This document shows, in pieces, positions 44,461 to 52,035 of a stretch of DNA of 64,000 nt (position 1 is its first letter; every line of letters begins with the position of its first letter). Below the pieces are notes generated by a model that had not been told where the DNA came from, did no database searches, and saw only the letters and a list, made by a program, of their open reading frames with translations. This DNA comes from Bryobacteraceae bacterium. GTDB taxonomy: Bacteria; Acidobacteriota; Terriglobia; Bryobacterales; Bryobacteraceae. The DNA is taken from the NCBI GenBank assembly GCA_026002855.1, contig BPGD01000001.1, positions 3,914,001-3,978,000 of the forward strand. The letters are read 5' to 3'. A program made the translations under genes and the position numbers.

Positions 44461-44469
44461 TGTTATACT
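44461..44469 (+). promoter_or_regulatory. Extended -10 promoter of the S41-like gene
   Basis: TG-T-TATACT is an extended -10 with five of six matches to TATAAT. No good -35 is visible. The start near 44476 gives a 58-nt leader. Confidence 0.5.
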
Positions 44470-44533
44470 GAACAATGGGCGGGATTTGTGGCGGGGAAGA
44501 GATTTCCCGCCGGCTGGGCCGAGCAGGAACACA

Positions 44534-45820
44534 ATGAGCAGCCGATTTCAATATACGCTGGTGACCCTTTCGGGCGTCCTGGTGGCGCTCCTTCTGGTGG
44601 GCGTTCTGCTGGGGCAGAACCGGCCCGCGCAATCATCGGATCCGTACCGGCACCTGAACGTTTTCACCGAGGTGCTGGCCAAGATCAAGTCCGACTATGT
44701 GGAAGAACCTGACATGAAGAGCGTGTCGCTCGGAGCCATCAACGGACTGCTCGTGTCGCTGGATCCGTTTGCGTGCTATCTGAACGCGGATCAGTACAGG
44801 CAGTACCTGAAGACGCTGGAGAATCCGAAAGGGGGCGTCGGGCTGATTCTGAGCCGGAAATACGGCTACGAGCTGAGCGTGGTGGACGCGATCCCCGGCT
44901 CGCCGGCCGACCGGCAGGGGCTGACGACGGGCGACATCATTGAGGCGATCAACGGGATTCTGACGCGAGACATGCCGCTGGCGTTCGCCGACGTGCTGCT
45001 GCACGGGGAGCCGGGAACGGAAGTCGAGCTGCGAGTGCTGCGGCTGAGCCGCCCGGAACCGGTGACGGTGAAGCTGAAGCGTGCGCTGGTGACGCCACCG
45101 CCGCTGGAGGCCCGGATGCTGGACGGGGAAACGGGCTACATTGCGGTGACCGATCTGACCGCCGGCAAGGCGGAGAAGGTGGCCGAGGCGTTGCGGGAAC
45201 TGACCGGCAAGGGGGCCAAGAAGCTGGTGCTGGATCTGCGCCATGCGGCGCTGAGCGAGCCCGCCGAGGGCGTGGTGCTGGCGGATCTGTTTCTGGACAA
45301 GGGTTTGATTGCGACGCTGGAAGGCCAGAAGGTGAAGAAACAGGTGTTCGAGGCGAGCCCGGCGAAGACGGTCTACCGCGGGCCGCTGGTGGTGCTCACC
45401 AACCGCGGCACGACCGGGGCGGCCGAAATTGCAGCGGCAGCGCTGGCTGCCAACAAGCGGGCCGAGCTGGTGGGCGAGCGCACCTATGGCGACGCGGCGA
45501 TGCGGAAGCCGGTTCCGGCCGGCGATGGCGGCGCGGTGATCATGGCGGTAGCCAAGTACCATGCGCCGGACGGCAAGGCGATCAACGAGACGTCGGTGAC
45601 GCCGCAGCACCTGGTGTCCGACGTCGAACCGCCGCAGACGATGGACGAAGAGGAGGGCGCAGCCCCTGCGCCGCCAGACCTGAGGCAGCCGGAAAAGAAG
45701 GAAGACACGGTGCTCAAGAAAGCTCTGGAGATTCTCGGCGGCAAGGCGGACCAGGCGCACGCCGCTCCCGTGGCTGCGCCTGCCGCGGCCGCCGGCAAGA
45801 CGTTGCACAAGGGGGCATAG
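44534..45820 (+). CDS. S41-family (CtpA-like) protein lacking the catalytic Ser/Lys
   Basis: The 428-residue protein has an N-terminal membrane anchor (LVTLSGVLVALLLVGVLL), a CtpA-type helical region, a PDZ domain (about 95-180, IPGSPADRQGLTTGDIIEAI) and the S41 fold. In active tail-specific proteases the serine lies in a GTASASEI-type motif and the lysine in TYGKG. Here these read NRGTTGAAEI near 290 and ERTYGDAAM near 315, so Ser has become Gly and Lys has become Asp. Peptidase activity is therefore not expected; a PDZ-based scaffold or substrate-binding role fits better. ATG 44534 follows AGGAAC. FmdB, a glycosyltransferase and GmhB follow on the same strand. Confidence 0.8.
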   Translation: MSSRFQYTLVTLSGVLVALLLVGVLLGQNRPAQSSDPYRHLNVFTEVLAKIKSDYVEEPDMKSVSLGAINGLLVSLDPFACYLNADQYRQYLKTLENPKGGVGLILSRKYGYELSVVDAIPGSPADRQGLTTGDIIEAINGILTRDMPLAFADVLLHGEPGTEVELRVLRLSRPEPVTVKLKRALVTPPPLEARMLDGETGYIAVTDLTAGKAEKVAEALRELTGKGAKKLVLDLRHAALSEPAEGVVLADLFLDKGLIATLEGQKVKKQVFEASPAKTVYRGPLVVLTNRGTTGAAEIAAAALAANKRAELVGERTYGDAAMRKPVPAGDGGAVIMAVAKYHAPDGKAINETSVTPQHLVSDVEPPQTMDEEEGAAPAPPDLRQPEKKEDTVLKKALEILGGKADQAHAAPVAAPAAAAGKTLHKGA

Positions 45821-45831
45821 AAGTTTCAGCC

Positions 45832-46122
45832 ATGCCACTGTACGAATACAAGTGCGACCATTGCGGTGAAGTCTTTGAAGTGATCCAGAAATTCAGCGAC
45901 GCTCCGCTGGAGACGCACGACGGCTGTGGCGGGGCGGTGCGGCGCCTGCTTTCGGCGCCCGCCATCCAGTTCAAGGGCACGGGGTGGTACATCACCGACT
46001 ACGCGCGCGCCGGCAACAAGGGCGGCAACGGGAACAACGGCAAGAGCGGCAGCGGATCCAGCGGGAATTCTTCCGGGTCGGCATCGAGCGGGAAAGCCGG
46101 CAGCGACACCGCCAGCAAGTAG
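45832..46122 (+). CDS. FmdB-family zinc-ribbon protein
   Basis: This is a 96-residue protein opening MPLYEYKCDHCGEVFEVIQ, the FmdB regulatory-family signature, and continuing to APAIQFKGTGWYITDY. The first knuckle CDHC is intact, but the second, usually CPxC, reads HDGC, so one Cys is replaced, perhaps by His as a zinc ligand. The last 30 residues are Gly/Ser/Asn/Lys-rich and disordered. The gene starts 11 bp after the S41-like gene. Family members are widespread and of uncertain function; regulation of formamidase or amidase genes was the founding observation. Confidence 0.85.
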   Translation: MPLYEYKCDHCGEVFEVIQKFSDAPLETHDGCGGAVRRLLSAPAIQFKGTGWYITDYARAGNKGGNGNNGKSGSGSSGNSSGSASSGKAGSDTASK

Positions 46123-46131
46123 GGCGAGCCG

Positions 46132-47289
46132 GTGGAGCTGCTCTACCTGTCCCACTGTGTCCCGAATCCGCCCGACAAGGGCGAAAAGATCCGAGCCTTC
46201 CATGAACTGAACGCGCTGGCGGCGCGCCACCGCGTGCATCTGAGCTGTTTTGCGCGCAGCGAGAAAGAGATGGAAGACGCGCGGGCGCTGATCGACCGTT
46301 GCGCCTCCGTCTACGTGGCGCCGCTGTTCCCTTACGCGCTGCACCTGGCGCGCGCCGGCGTGCGGTTCGCCGTGGGCGCATCGCTCACGGACGCCTTCTA
46401 TTCGAGCCGCCGGTTTTCGGCCGACCTGCTCGAGCTTCTCAACAGCCGCCCGGTCCGCGGCGCGGTGGCCTATTCGACGGCGATGGCGCCGTTCGTGCCT
46501 GCGGAGCTGCCGCTGGTGCTCGACATGGCGGACGTGGACTCAGAGAAGTGGCGCGCCTATGCGAGATACCGGAAGCCGTCTTTTTTGTTTCAAACAGAAG
46601 CGGAACGTCTTGCACGACTCGAAGCCAGCCAGGCGCGGCGGGCGCGCGTGACGCTGGTGACGACGGCGGCCGAGCGCGAGGCGTTGCTGCGGATCGCCCC
46701 GGGAGTCGAATGTGAAGTGATGGAGAACGGGGTGGATTTTGACTTCTTCGATCCGGAACGGCTGCCCGCTGATGCGGCGCTCGCCGCGAGGCGCTATCTG
46801 CTGTTCTGCGGCCAGCTCGACTACTACCCGAACGAGCAGGGCATTGTGGCGTTCGCGCGGGAGATCTTTCCCGAGCTGCGGCGGCGGGATCCGGGCCTGG
46901 AACTGATTGTAGTGGGACGGAACCCGGGGCCGAGAGTGCTGGCGCTGGCCGCGCTGGACGGCGTGGAAGTGGCCGGAACGGTGGACGACGTGCGTCCCTT
47001 TTACAGGCACGCGCTGGCGACAGTGGCGCCGCTGAAGATCGCCCGCGGGATCCAGAACAAGGTGCTCGAGTCGCTGGCGATGGACAAGCCGGTGCTGGCG
47101 TCGCCGGAGGTCTGCCAGACCCTCGGAGCGGAATTGCCGCGCGGCGTCCGCTGCTGCCGGACGGTGGAAGACTACGCGTCTGCGCCGGAGGCGGGCGGGA
47201 TCCGGCGCCACGCGATGCGGCGGTTTTGCTGGCCGCAGAACCTGCGGGTGCTGGAGCGCGCCGTGGCCCGGCTGGAGCAGGCGCCGTGA
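46132..47289 (+). CDS. GT4 glycosyltransferase, PEP-CTERM/EpsH-associated type
   Basis: The 385-residue GT-B enzyme starts with GTG. Its N terminus (LLYLSHCVPNPPDKGEKIRAF) and the LDMADVDSEKW motif are characteristic of the sugar transferases found with exosortase/PEP-CTERM exopolysaccharide loci (TIGR03087 type). The C-terminal donor site is visible (LLFCGQLDYYPNEQGI, EVAGTVDDVRPFYRHALATV, GIQNKVLESLAMDKPVLAS). It probably adds a sugar to an exopolysaccharide or lipid-linked precursor. It overlaps gmhB by 4 bp (GTGA). No exosortase or PEP-CTERM protein is in this window. Confidence 0.8.
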   Translation: MELLYLSHCVPNPPDKGEKIRAFHELNALAARHRVHLSCFARSEKEMEDARALIDRCASVYVAPLFPYALHLARAGVRFAVGASLTDAFYSSRRFSADLLELLNSRPVRGAVAYSTAMAPFVPAELPLVLDMADVDSEKWRAYARYRKPSFLFQTEAERLARLEASQARRARVTLVTTAAEREALLRIAPGVECEVMENGVDFDFFDPERLPADAALAARRYLLFCGQLDYYPNEQGIVAFAREIFPELRRRDPGLELIVVGRNPGPRVLALAALDGVEVAGTVDDVRPFYRHALATVAPLKIARGIQNKVLESLAMDKPVLASPEVCQTLGAELPRGVRCCRTVEDYASAPEAGGIRRHAMRRFCWPQNLRVLERAVARLEQAP

Positions 47290-47843
47290 AACCGTGCATT
47301 TTTTTTGACCGCGACGGGACGCTGATCGAGGAACGGAACTACCTGTCCGACCCGGACCAGGTGGTGCTGATCCCGGGTGCGGCGGAGGCGGTGCGGCTGG
47401 CCCGCGAGGCCGGTTATCTGGCGGTGGTGCTGACGAACCAGTCCGGGGCCGGGCGGGGCTACTTCACGCTGGAGGACGTCGAGCGTGTGAACGCCCGGAT
47501 GGGGGAGCTGCTTGGGCGCGAGGGGGCGAGAATCGACGGCATCTACGTCTGCCCGCATGCTCCAGAGGATGGCTGCGACTGCCGCAAGCCTCGGACCGGG
47601 CTGGTGGAGCGGGCAGTGCGCGAGCTGGGCATCGACGTGGGGGCATCGTGGGTGGTGGGCGACAAAGCGACCGACCTGGAACTGGCACGCAATGCGGGCA
47701 TGCGGGGCGTGCTGGTTCGGACCGGGTACGGGAGCGAGGCGGCGGCGCAACTGAGCGGTGGGGATGGGCTGACCGCGGCGGATGTGTTGCAGGCGGTGAG
47801 GCGGATCGTCGGCGAGCGTAGGGGACAGGGGCTGGGGGCGTAG
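47286..47843 (+). CDS. gmhB: D-glycero-D-manno-heptose 1,7-bisphosphate phosphatase
   Basis: The 185-residue HAD-IIIA phosphatase has FFDRDGTL (residues 6-13) with the nucleophile and acid Asp, LTNQSGAGRG near 50, the zinc loop with C89, H91, C97 and C99 in CPHAPEDGCDCRKP, and VGDKATDLELA near 123. GmhB removes the C7 phosphate during ADP-heptose synthesis for LPS core. The closely related histidinol-phosphate phosphatase is less likely because no his genes are near. The GTG start overlaps the glycosyltransferase stop, giving coupled translation. Confidence 0.85.
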   Translation: MKPCIFFDRDGTLIEERNYLSDPDQVVLIPGAAEAVRLAREAGYLAVVLTNQSGAGRGYFTLEDVERVNARMGELLGREGARIDGIYVCPHAPEDGCDCRKPRTGLVERAVRELGIDVGASWVVGDKATDLELARNAGMRGVLVRTGYGSEAAAQLSGGDGLTAADVLQAVRRIVGERRGQGLGA

Positions 47844-48181
47844 CCGAGAGGTCAATCTCAATCTCAAGGGCAGGGAAGAGGTGAGATTGGCTTGCTGCTG
47901 GTTAGGACAGTTTCTATCCAGTAATAGAGTAGATATTGTCATGTAATTTCCTGTTCTACGATGAACTTTTCAGTCATGAGCGAAGCGGGGTGAGAACGGG
48001 GCAGGGAGGCAGGGACGGGGCGGGTACCGGGGACGGGTGCTCGAAGACAAGCAGAGTGGTGGTTTTCGGCCAGACGGGCGGTGGCTGGGCGGAAAGACAA
48101 GTACTTGATTAAGAATCGCTTTTCTGTTTGGCCGGAGAAATGCTCAGTCGCCAGTGGCCTCTGCCAGAAGGAGGTGACGCC
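47844..48181. other. Intergenic region with a G-rich array before the FecR-like gene
   Basis: About 340 bp. The left half is AT-rich with no clear promoter, and the centre carries the G-run array at 47987-48037. A GGACAGTTT at 47905-47913 is shared with the dyad near 9100 but lacks its second arm. A perfect AAGGAGGTGA ribosome-binding site ends the region. Confidence 0.45.
47987..48037 (+). promoter_or_regulatory. Putative G-quadruplex-forming G-run array
   Basis: Eight runs of three or four Gs occur in 51 bp on the plus strand, separated by 1-7 nt, which meets the usual pattern for overlapping quadruplexes. In mRNA or on the coding strand it would sit 145-195 bp upstream of the FecR-like gene. 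Folding is inferred from sequence only. Confidence 0.5.
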
Positions 48182-50989
48182 ATGAAGCGCACGGTATGGA
48201 TGATGGCCTTGGCGGGCCTGCTGGTGATGGGCGGCCTGCCGCTGCGGGCCGAGCCGGACGAGCCAGGCAAGGGCGTAGCCCGGATCAGCCTGATCCATGG
48301 GGACGTGAGCGTACGGCGGGGCGATTCGGGCGACTGGGTAGCGGCGGTGATCAACGCGCCGCTGTTGGCGGATGATCGGGTGTTGACGGGGCCGGGGTCG
48401 CGGGCGGAGGTACAGTTCGACTTCTACCACCGGATTCGTCTGGCCAGCGACACGGAAATCCGGCTGACGCAGCTTGAGTACCGGCTATACCAGATTCAGG
48501 TGGTGCGCGGGACGGTCACCTTCAGCGCGCTGAAGGGCGGCGACGCCCAGGTGGAGCTGAACACGCCGGCGGCGGCGCTGCGGCCGATGGCCTGGGGCGA
48601 GTATCGAATTACGGTTTATGACGACGACCGGGCGGAGCTGACGGTGCGGCGAGGCGAGGCGGAAATTTATACGCCGCAGGGGTCGCAGCGGTTGCGGCCG
48701 GGGCGGACGCTGGTGGCGCGGCTGGATGATGCCAACCGGAGCGAGGTCCGGGCGGTGGCCGAGATCCCGAAAGACGACTGGGACGAGTTCAACCGGGCGC
48801 GCGACCGGGAGCTGAGCCGCGCGGCCCGGGTGTATCAATATGTCAGCCGCGACATTTACGGGGCGGAAGACCTGTACGGCCACGGCACCTGGATCTACGT
48901 GGCGCCCTACGGCTGGTGCTGGCAGCCGTTTGTGGCCGTGGGCTGGGCGCCGTACCGGCTGGGCCGCTGGGTGTGGCTGGACTGGTACGGGTGGACGTGG
49001 GTCAGCTATGATCCGTGGGGCTGGGCGCCGTATCACTACGGGCGCTGGTTTTGGTGGAACAGCGCGTGGCTGTGGTATCCGGGCCCGGTGATTGGCGTGA
49101 GGCACTGGTGGAGCCCGGCGCTGGTGGGCTGGTTTGGCTGGTCGAGCTGGGACGGGTTCACCGCGGGCTTCGGCTTTGGCTGGGGCGCGGTGGGCTGGGT
49201 GCCGCTGGCGCCGTATGAGCCGCTGTATCCATGGTGGGGGCGGCGGTTCGCCGGCTACCGGAGCGTGAACTACATTTACCAGAACACGACGATCATCAAC
49301 AACACGAACGTCACGAACATCTACCGCAATGCGCGCGTCCGGGATGGCATCACGGTGGTGCGCGGCGATGATTTCGTCCGCGGCCAGGTGGGCCGGCCGC
49401 TGCGGCTGGGCGGCGAAGAGCTGGCCCGGGCGAGCGTGGCGCGCGGGGCGCTGCCGTTTGCGCCAGCGCGGGAGAGCCTGCGGTGGAGCGACCGCGAGCC
49501 GATGGTGCGGCGGGCGGATCTGAACCCGGCACGGACCGAACGGTTCTTCACGCGGATGCCGGTGCAGCGGGCTGAGCGGGTGCCCTTCGAGGAGCAGCGG
49601 CGGACACTGGAGCAGGTGGCTGCGCGGGGCCTGGGCCGGGCCGACGTGGAGAGCCGGCGTGCTCTGGCGCCGGCCGCAGGCGGCGCCGGGGCCGGAGCTG
49701 GTCTCCGCGGCGCCGAGGGTCCGAATGCGAGTGTTCCAGAGGGGCGCGGCTGGCGGCGCGCCGATGAGCCGCGGCGCAGCGAGACTCGCGCTACCGAAAA
49801 CGAATGGCGGCGGTTCGGGGATCCCGGCGTGGGACTCCGGACGCAGGAAGGCGCGCGGACACGCGGCGCAGAGGACGCGATCCGGCCGCGCAGTGAAGCG
49901 CGGTCGGAGGACAGCGGCCGTGGATCGGGCGGCTGGCGCACGTTTGGCGATCCGGCGCGGGGCCTGGTCCGGAGCGTGGAGGGTGATGCCGGAGCGAGGC
50001 GAACCTGGTCGACCGGTCGAGGCGCTGAAGCAGGGCGCTCGGCGAACCCGGGCGAGGCCGGCCAGGTGGCGCCGCGGGCGGAGTCTCCGCGGTGGAGCAC
50101 GGGCGGCGGCCGCAGCGAGTCGCCGGGCTGGATGGTTCCGCGCAGTGAAACGCCGCGGACGGAGACGCCGCGGGCGGAGTCTCCGCGGTGGAGCACGGGC
50201 GGCGGCCGCAGCGAGGATGGCGGCGTGAGGGTGGCGCCTGCGCCGCGGGTTGAGCCTTCCCGTAGCGAACCCACCCGGGGCGGAGGCGAGCGTCGCGCGA
50301 ACCCGCGGAGCGAGCGCGGCAACCAGTTTGTGCCGATGAGCCGCGGCGGATGGTCCACGGGAGGCGTCACGGCCGGCGGCGCCTCCGGCTGGGACGGGTC
50401 CGCCGCGGGCTCGTCGATCACGGTGACGCCGAGGACGGCGGGCGATTCGGGTATCGTGGATCTTTCGCCGCGCGGGCGAGGCGAGTCGTGGCGCGGGCCG
50501 GATGTCCGCGTGTCGCCACCGATGGAGAGGGCTGCGCCGGTTGCACCGATGACGCGTGGCACGTGGTCGACCGGCGGGAGAAGCGTGGAAGCCGGCGGAG
50601 GGGGTGGAGTGATCGGGGGAGGCTCCTGGAGGACAGGAGGCGGTGGCGTGGCGGACTCGTCGCCCCGAAGCGCCGGGGGCTGGATCAGCGGCGGCGGCCG
50701 CTCCGGGTGGGCGGCTGACGGCTTGGGCCGCGGTGTGCCGTCCATCAGTGCGCCACGAAGCGCGCCGTCTTACAGCGGCCCGTCTGGCGGCTTTGGCCGC
50801 GGAATCCGGTCGGCACCGTCTTTTGGCGGCGGGATGCCGCCAGGGGGCATGGGCGGAGGCGTGCGGTCGGCACCGTCGTTTGGTGGAGGTGGCGGCATGC
50901 GGAGCGCGCCGAGCTTTGGCGGCGGCGTGCGTGGTGGATCTGGGGCCGCGAGTGGCGGCGGGGGCGTGCGGGGCGGACGTGGGCGATAG
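48182..50989 (+). CDS. Secreted FecR-domain protein with W-rich core and Gly/Arg/Ser tail (935 aa)
   Basis: The start has a consensus AAGGAGG site and a Sec signal (WMMALAGLLVMGGLPLRAE). Residues about 35-150 form a FecR-like domain (GDVSVRRGDSGDWVAAVINA, AEVQFDFYHRIRLASDTEIR). Residues about 215-360 are exceptionally Trp/Tyr/Gly-rich, with repeated GW/GRW-PY units (GWCWQPFVAVGWAPYRLGRW), as in DUF6600-type proteins. Residues about 400-935 are low-complexity Arg/Gly/Ser/Pro with short repeats (SPRWSTGGGRSE, RSAPSFGGG). Classical FecR proteins span the membrane and control sigma factors; this one has no anti-sigma partner, so an envelope or surface role is more likely. A smaller relative lies at 55803-56870. 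Confidence 0.75.
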   Translation: MKRTVWMMALAGLLVMGGLPLRAEPDEPGKGVARISLIHGDVSVRRGDSGDWVAAVINAPLLADDRVLTGPGSRAEVQFDFYHRIRLASDTEIRLTQLEYRLYQIQVVRGTVTFSALKGGDAQVELNTPAAALRPMAWGEYRITVYDDDRAELTVRRGEAEIYTPQGSQRLRPGRTLVARLDDANRSEVRAVAEIPKDDWDEFNRARDRELSRAARVYQYVSRDIYGAEDLYGHGTWIYVAPYGWCWQPFVAVGWAPYRLGRWVWLDWYGWTWVSYDPWGWAPYHYGRWFWWNSAWLWYPGPVIGVRHWWSPALVGWFGWSSWDGFTAGFGFGWGAVGWVPLAPYEPLYPWWGRRFAGYRSVNYIYQNTTIINNTNVTNIYRNARVRDGITVVRGDDFVRGQVGRPLRLGGEELARASVARGALPFAPARESLRWSDREPMVRRADLNPARTERFFTRMPVQRAERVPFEEQRRTLEQVAARGLGRADVESRRALAPAAGGAGAGAGLRGAEGPNASVPEGRGWRRADEPRRSETRATENEWRRFGDPGVGLRTQEGARTRGAEDAIRPRSEARSEDSGRGSGGWRTFGDPARGLVRSVEGDAGARRTWSTGRGAEAGRSANPGEAGQVAPRAESPRWSTGGGRSESPGWMVPRSETPRTETPRAESPRWSTGGGRSEDGGVRVAPAPRVEPSRSEPTRGGGERRANPRSERGNQFVPMSRGGWSTGGVTAGGASGWDGSAAGSSITVTPRTAGDSGIVDLSPRGRGESWRGPDVRVSPPMERAAPVAPMTRGTWSTGGRSVEAGGGGGVIGGGSWRTGGGGVADSSPRSAGGWISGGGRSGWAADGLGRGVPSISAPRSAPSYSGPSGGFGRGIRSAPSFGGGMPPGGMGGGVRSAPSFGGGGGMRSAPSFGGGVRGGSGAASGGGGVRGGRGR
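50071..50215. repeat. 49-bp perfect direct repeat inside the FecR-like gene
   Basis: Sequences 50071-50119 and 50167-50215 are identical over 49 bp and encode the two PRAESPRWSTGGGRSE units of the disordered tail. The 47 bp between them are unrelated at the nucleotide level except for short PR/ETPR-coding pieces. Confidence 0.9.
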
Positions 50990-51276
50990 GCTCGCCCGAG
51001 TTCATGGAATCGATATTATGTAAAAAATCTACGACGAGGGTGCGCTTGTGCCGGAGCCGCGGCCCATCTTCGGCGCCAGGATGGCAGAAGCGAAAATCGG
51101 CGGAGCCGATAGACACGGCCCATTCCAGGCTTGCCCTGCCAAGAACCGCTCCCACTGCCCGCGAGGAGGCGTCGTTTTGAGTGGCGGCTTCCACCGCGGG
51201 CGGGCGCCGGGGCGATTTTGTGTTTGCGGATGTCCAGCAGGGTCATGGGGACCCGTTCCCGCAGCCTTCGGCCGCT

Positions 51277-51903
51277 TCAATCGAGGTTGGCGGTCAGAGC
51301 CAGACGCTGGCGCAGCAGGCGCGGCACTTCGTGCGGATCGTGGACTTCGATGACTTCGCAGCCGGCCTGGCGCGCGCTTTCGATTCCTGCGGGCGAGTCC
51401 TCGAGGGCGATGGCGCGGTCGGCGCCCAGACGCTGCATGGCCAGGCGGTACGGTTCGGGGTGGGGTTTCAGGCAGCGCACGTCGTCTCCGTAGACGGCCG
51501 CGCCGAAGCGTTCGAGGACGCCCTCGGCACGGAGGATCGGTTCGATTTCCTGGCGGCTTGAGGAGGTGACCACGCCCAGCCGTGCCGGCGGGAGATGATG
51601 CAACAGGCGCTTGAGCTCGGGATCGATGAGGCCGCCGCGGGCGGCGCGCGCAGCGAAGAGCTTTTTCTTCAACGGGTAGAACGGCAGAAGTTCCTCCACC
51701 GTTCGAGGCGGCCTGGCGAGGCCGCCGAGCCGCGCGAGGAAATCCCGGTCGGAGATGCCGACGCAATGGCGGCGGTAGTCCTCCCAGGTGACTTCGAGCC
51801 CTGCCGCGCGCAGGGCCTCGTTCCAGCACTGCCAGTGGATGGGCTCCGTGTCGGCCAGAACTCCGTCAAAATCAAACAGAATAGCGGTCGAATTCTCGTT
51901 CAT
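51277..51903 (-). CDS. HAD-family phosphatase, beta-phosphoglucomutase-like
   Basis: This is a 208-residue HAD subfamily IA protein. FDFDGVLADTEPIHW carries the nucleophile and acid Asp pair with the DGVLxDTEP motif of beta-phosphoglucomutase-like and sugar-phosphatase enzymes. GVVTSSSR supplies motif II, KPHPEPYRLAMQRLG motif III with its Lys, and ALEDSPAGIESARQAG motif IV. The substrate is probably a small sugar phosphate. A GTG 21 bp upstream (51924) could also start it; neither start has a strong ribosome-binding site. The 290 bp between it and the FecR-like gene hold nothing I recognise. Confidence 0.85.
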   Translation of the reverse strand: MNENSTAILFDFDGVLADTEPIHWQCWNEALRAAGLEVTWEDYRRHCVGISDRDFLARLGGLARPPRTVEELLPFYPLKKKLFAARAARGGLIDPELKRLLHHLPPARLGVVTSSSRQEIEPILRAEGVLERFGAAVYGDDVRCLKPHPEPYRLAMQRLGADRAIALEDSPAGIESARQAGCEVIEVHDPHEVPRLLRQRLALTANLD

Positions 51904-52035
51904 CTGTTGAGTAAAATGCGGCACAGAGCTTGAGGAATCCTATGTAGAAAGCGGCCAGGAATTCTGCTTGGCAACTCGATGAAATGCTCGCAATCCCGCA
52001 CTCTGCCATTGAAATAAGAAGCGCCATTTGATCCA

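Larger units (their letters stand above)
44115..44533. other. Divergent regulatory region between the Oar-like and S41-like genes
   Basis: About 420 bp. It holds a palindrome at 44362-44377 (ATGAAAT-TC-ATTTCAT) and an extended -10 element TGT-TATACT at 44461-44469, pointing at the S41-like gene with a start near 44476. The open frame upstream of 44534 has no protein character. I found no clear promoter for the Oar-like gene. Confidence 0.5.

Noticed and set aside
50981-50997. GGGCGA-TAGGC-TCGCCC hairpin spanning the stop codon of the large FecR-like gene
   Set aside because: It could be a terminator stem, but no T tract follows, so it is not annotated as one.
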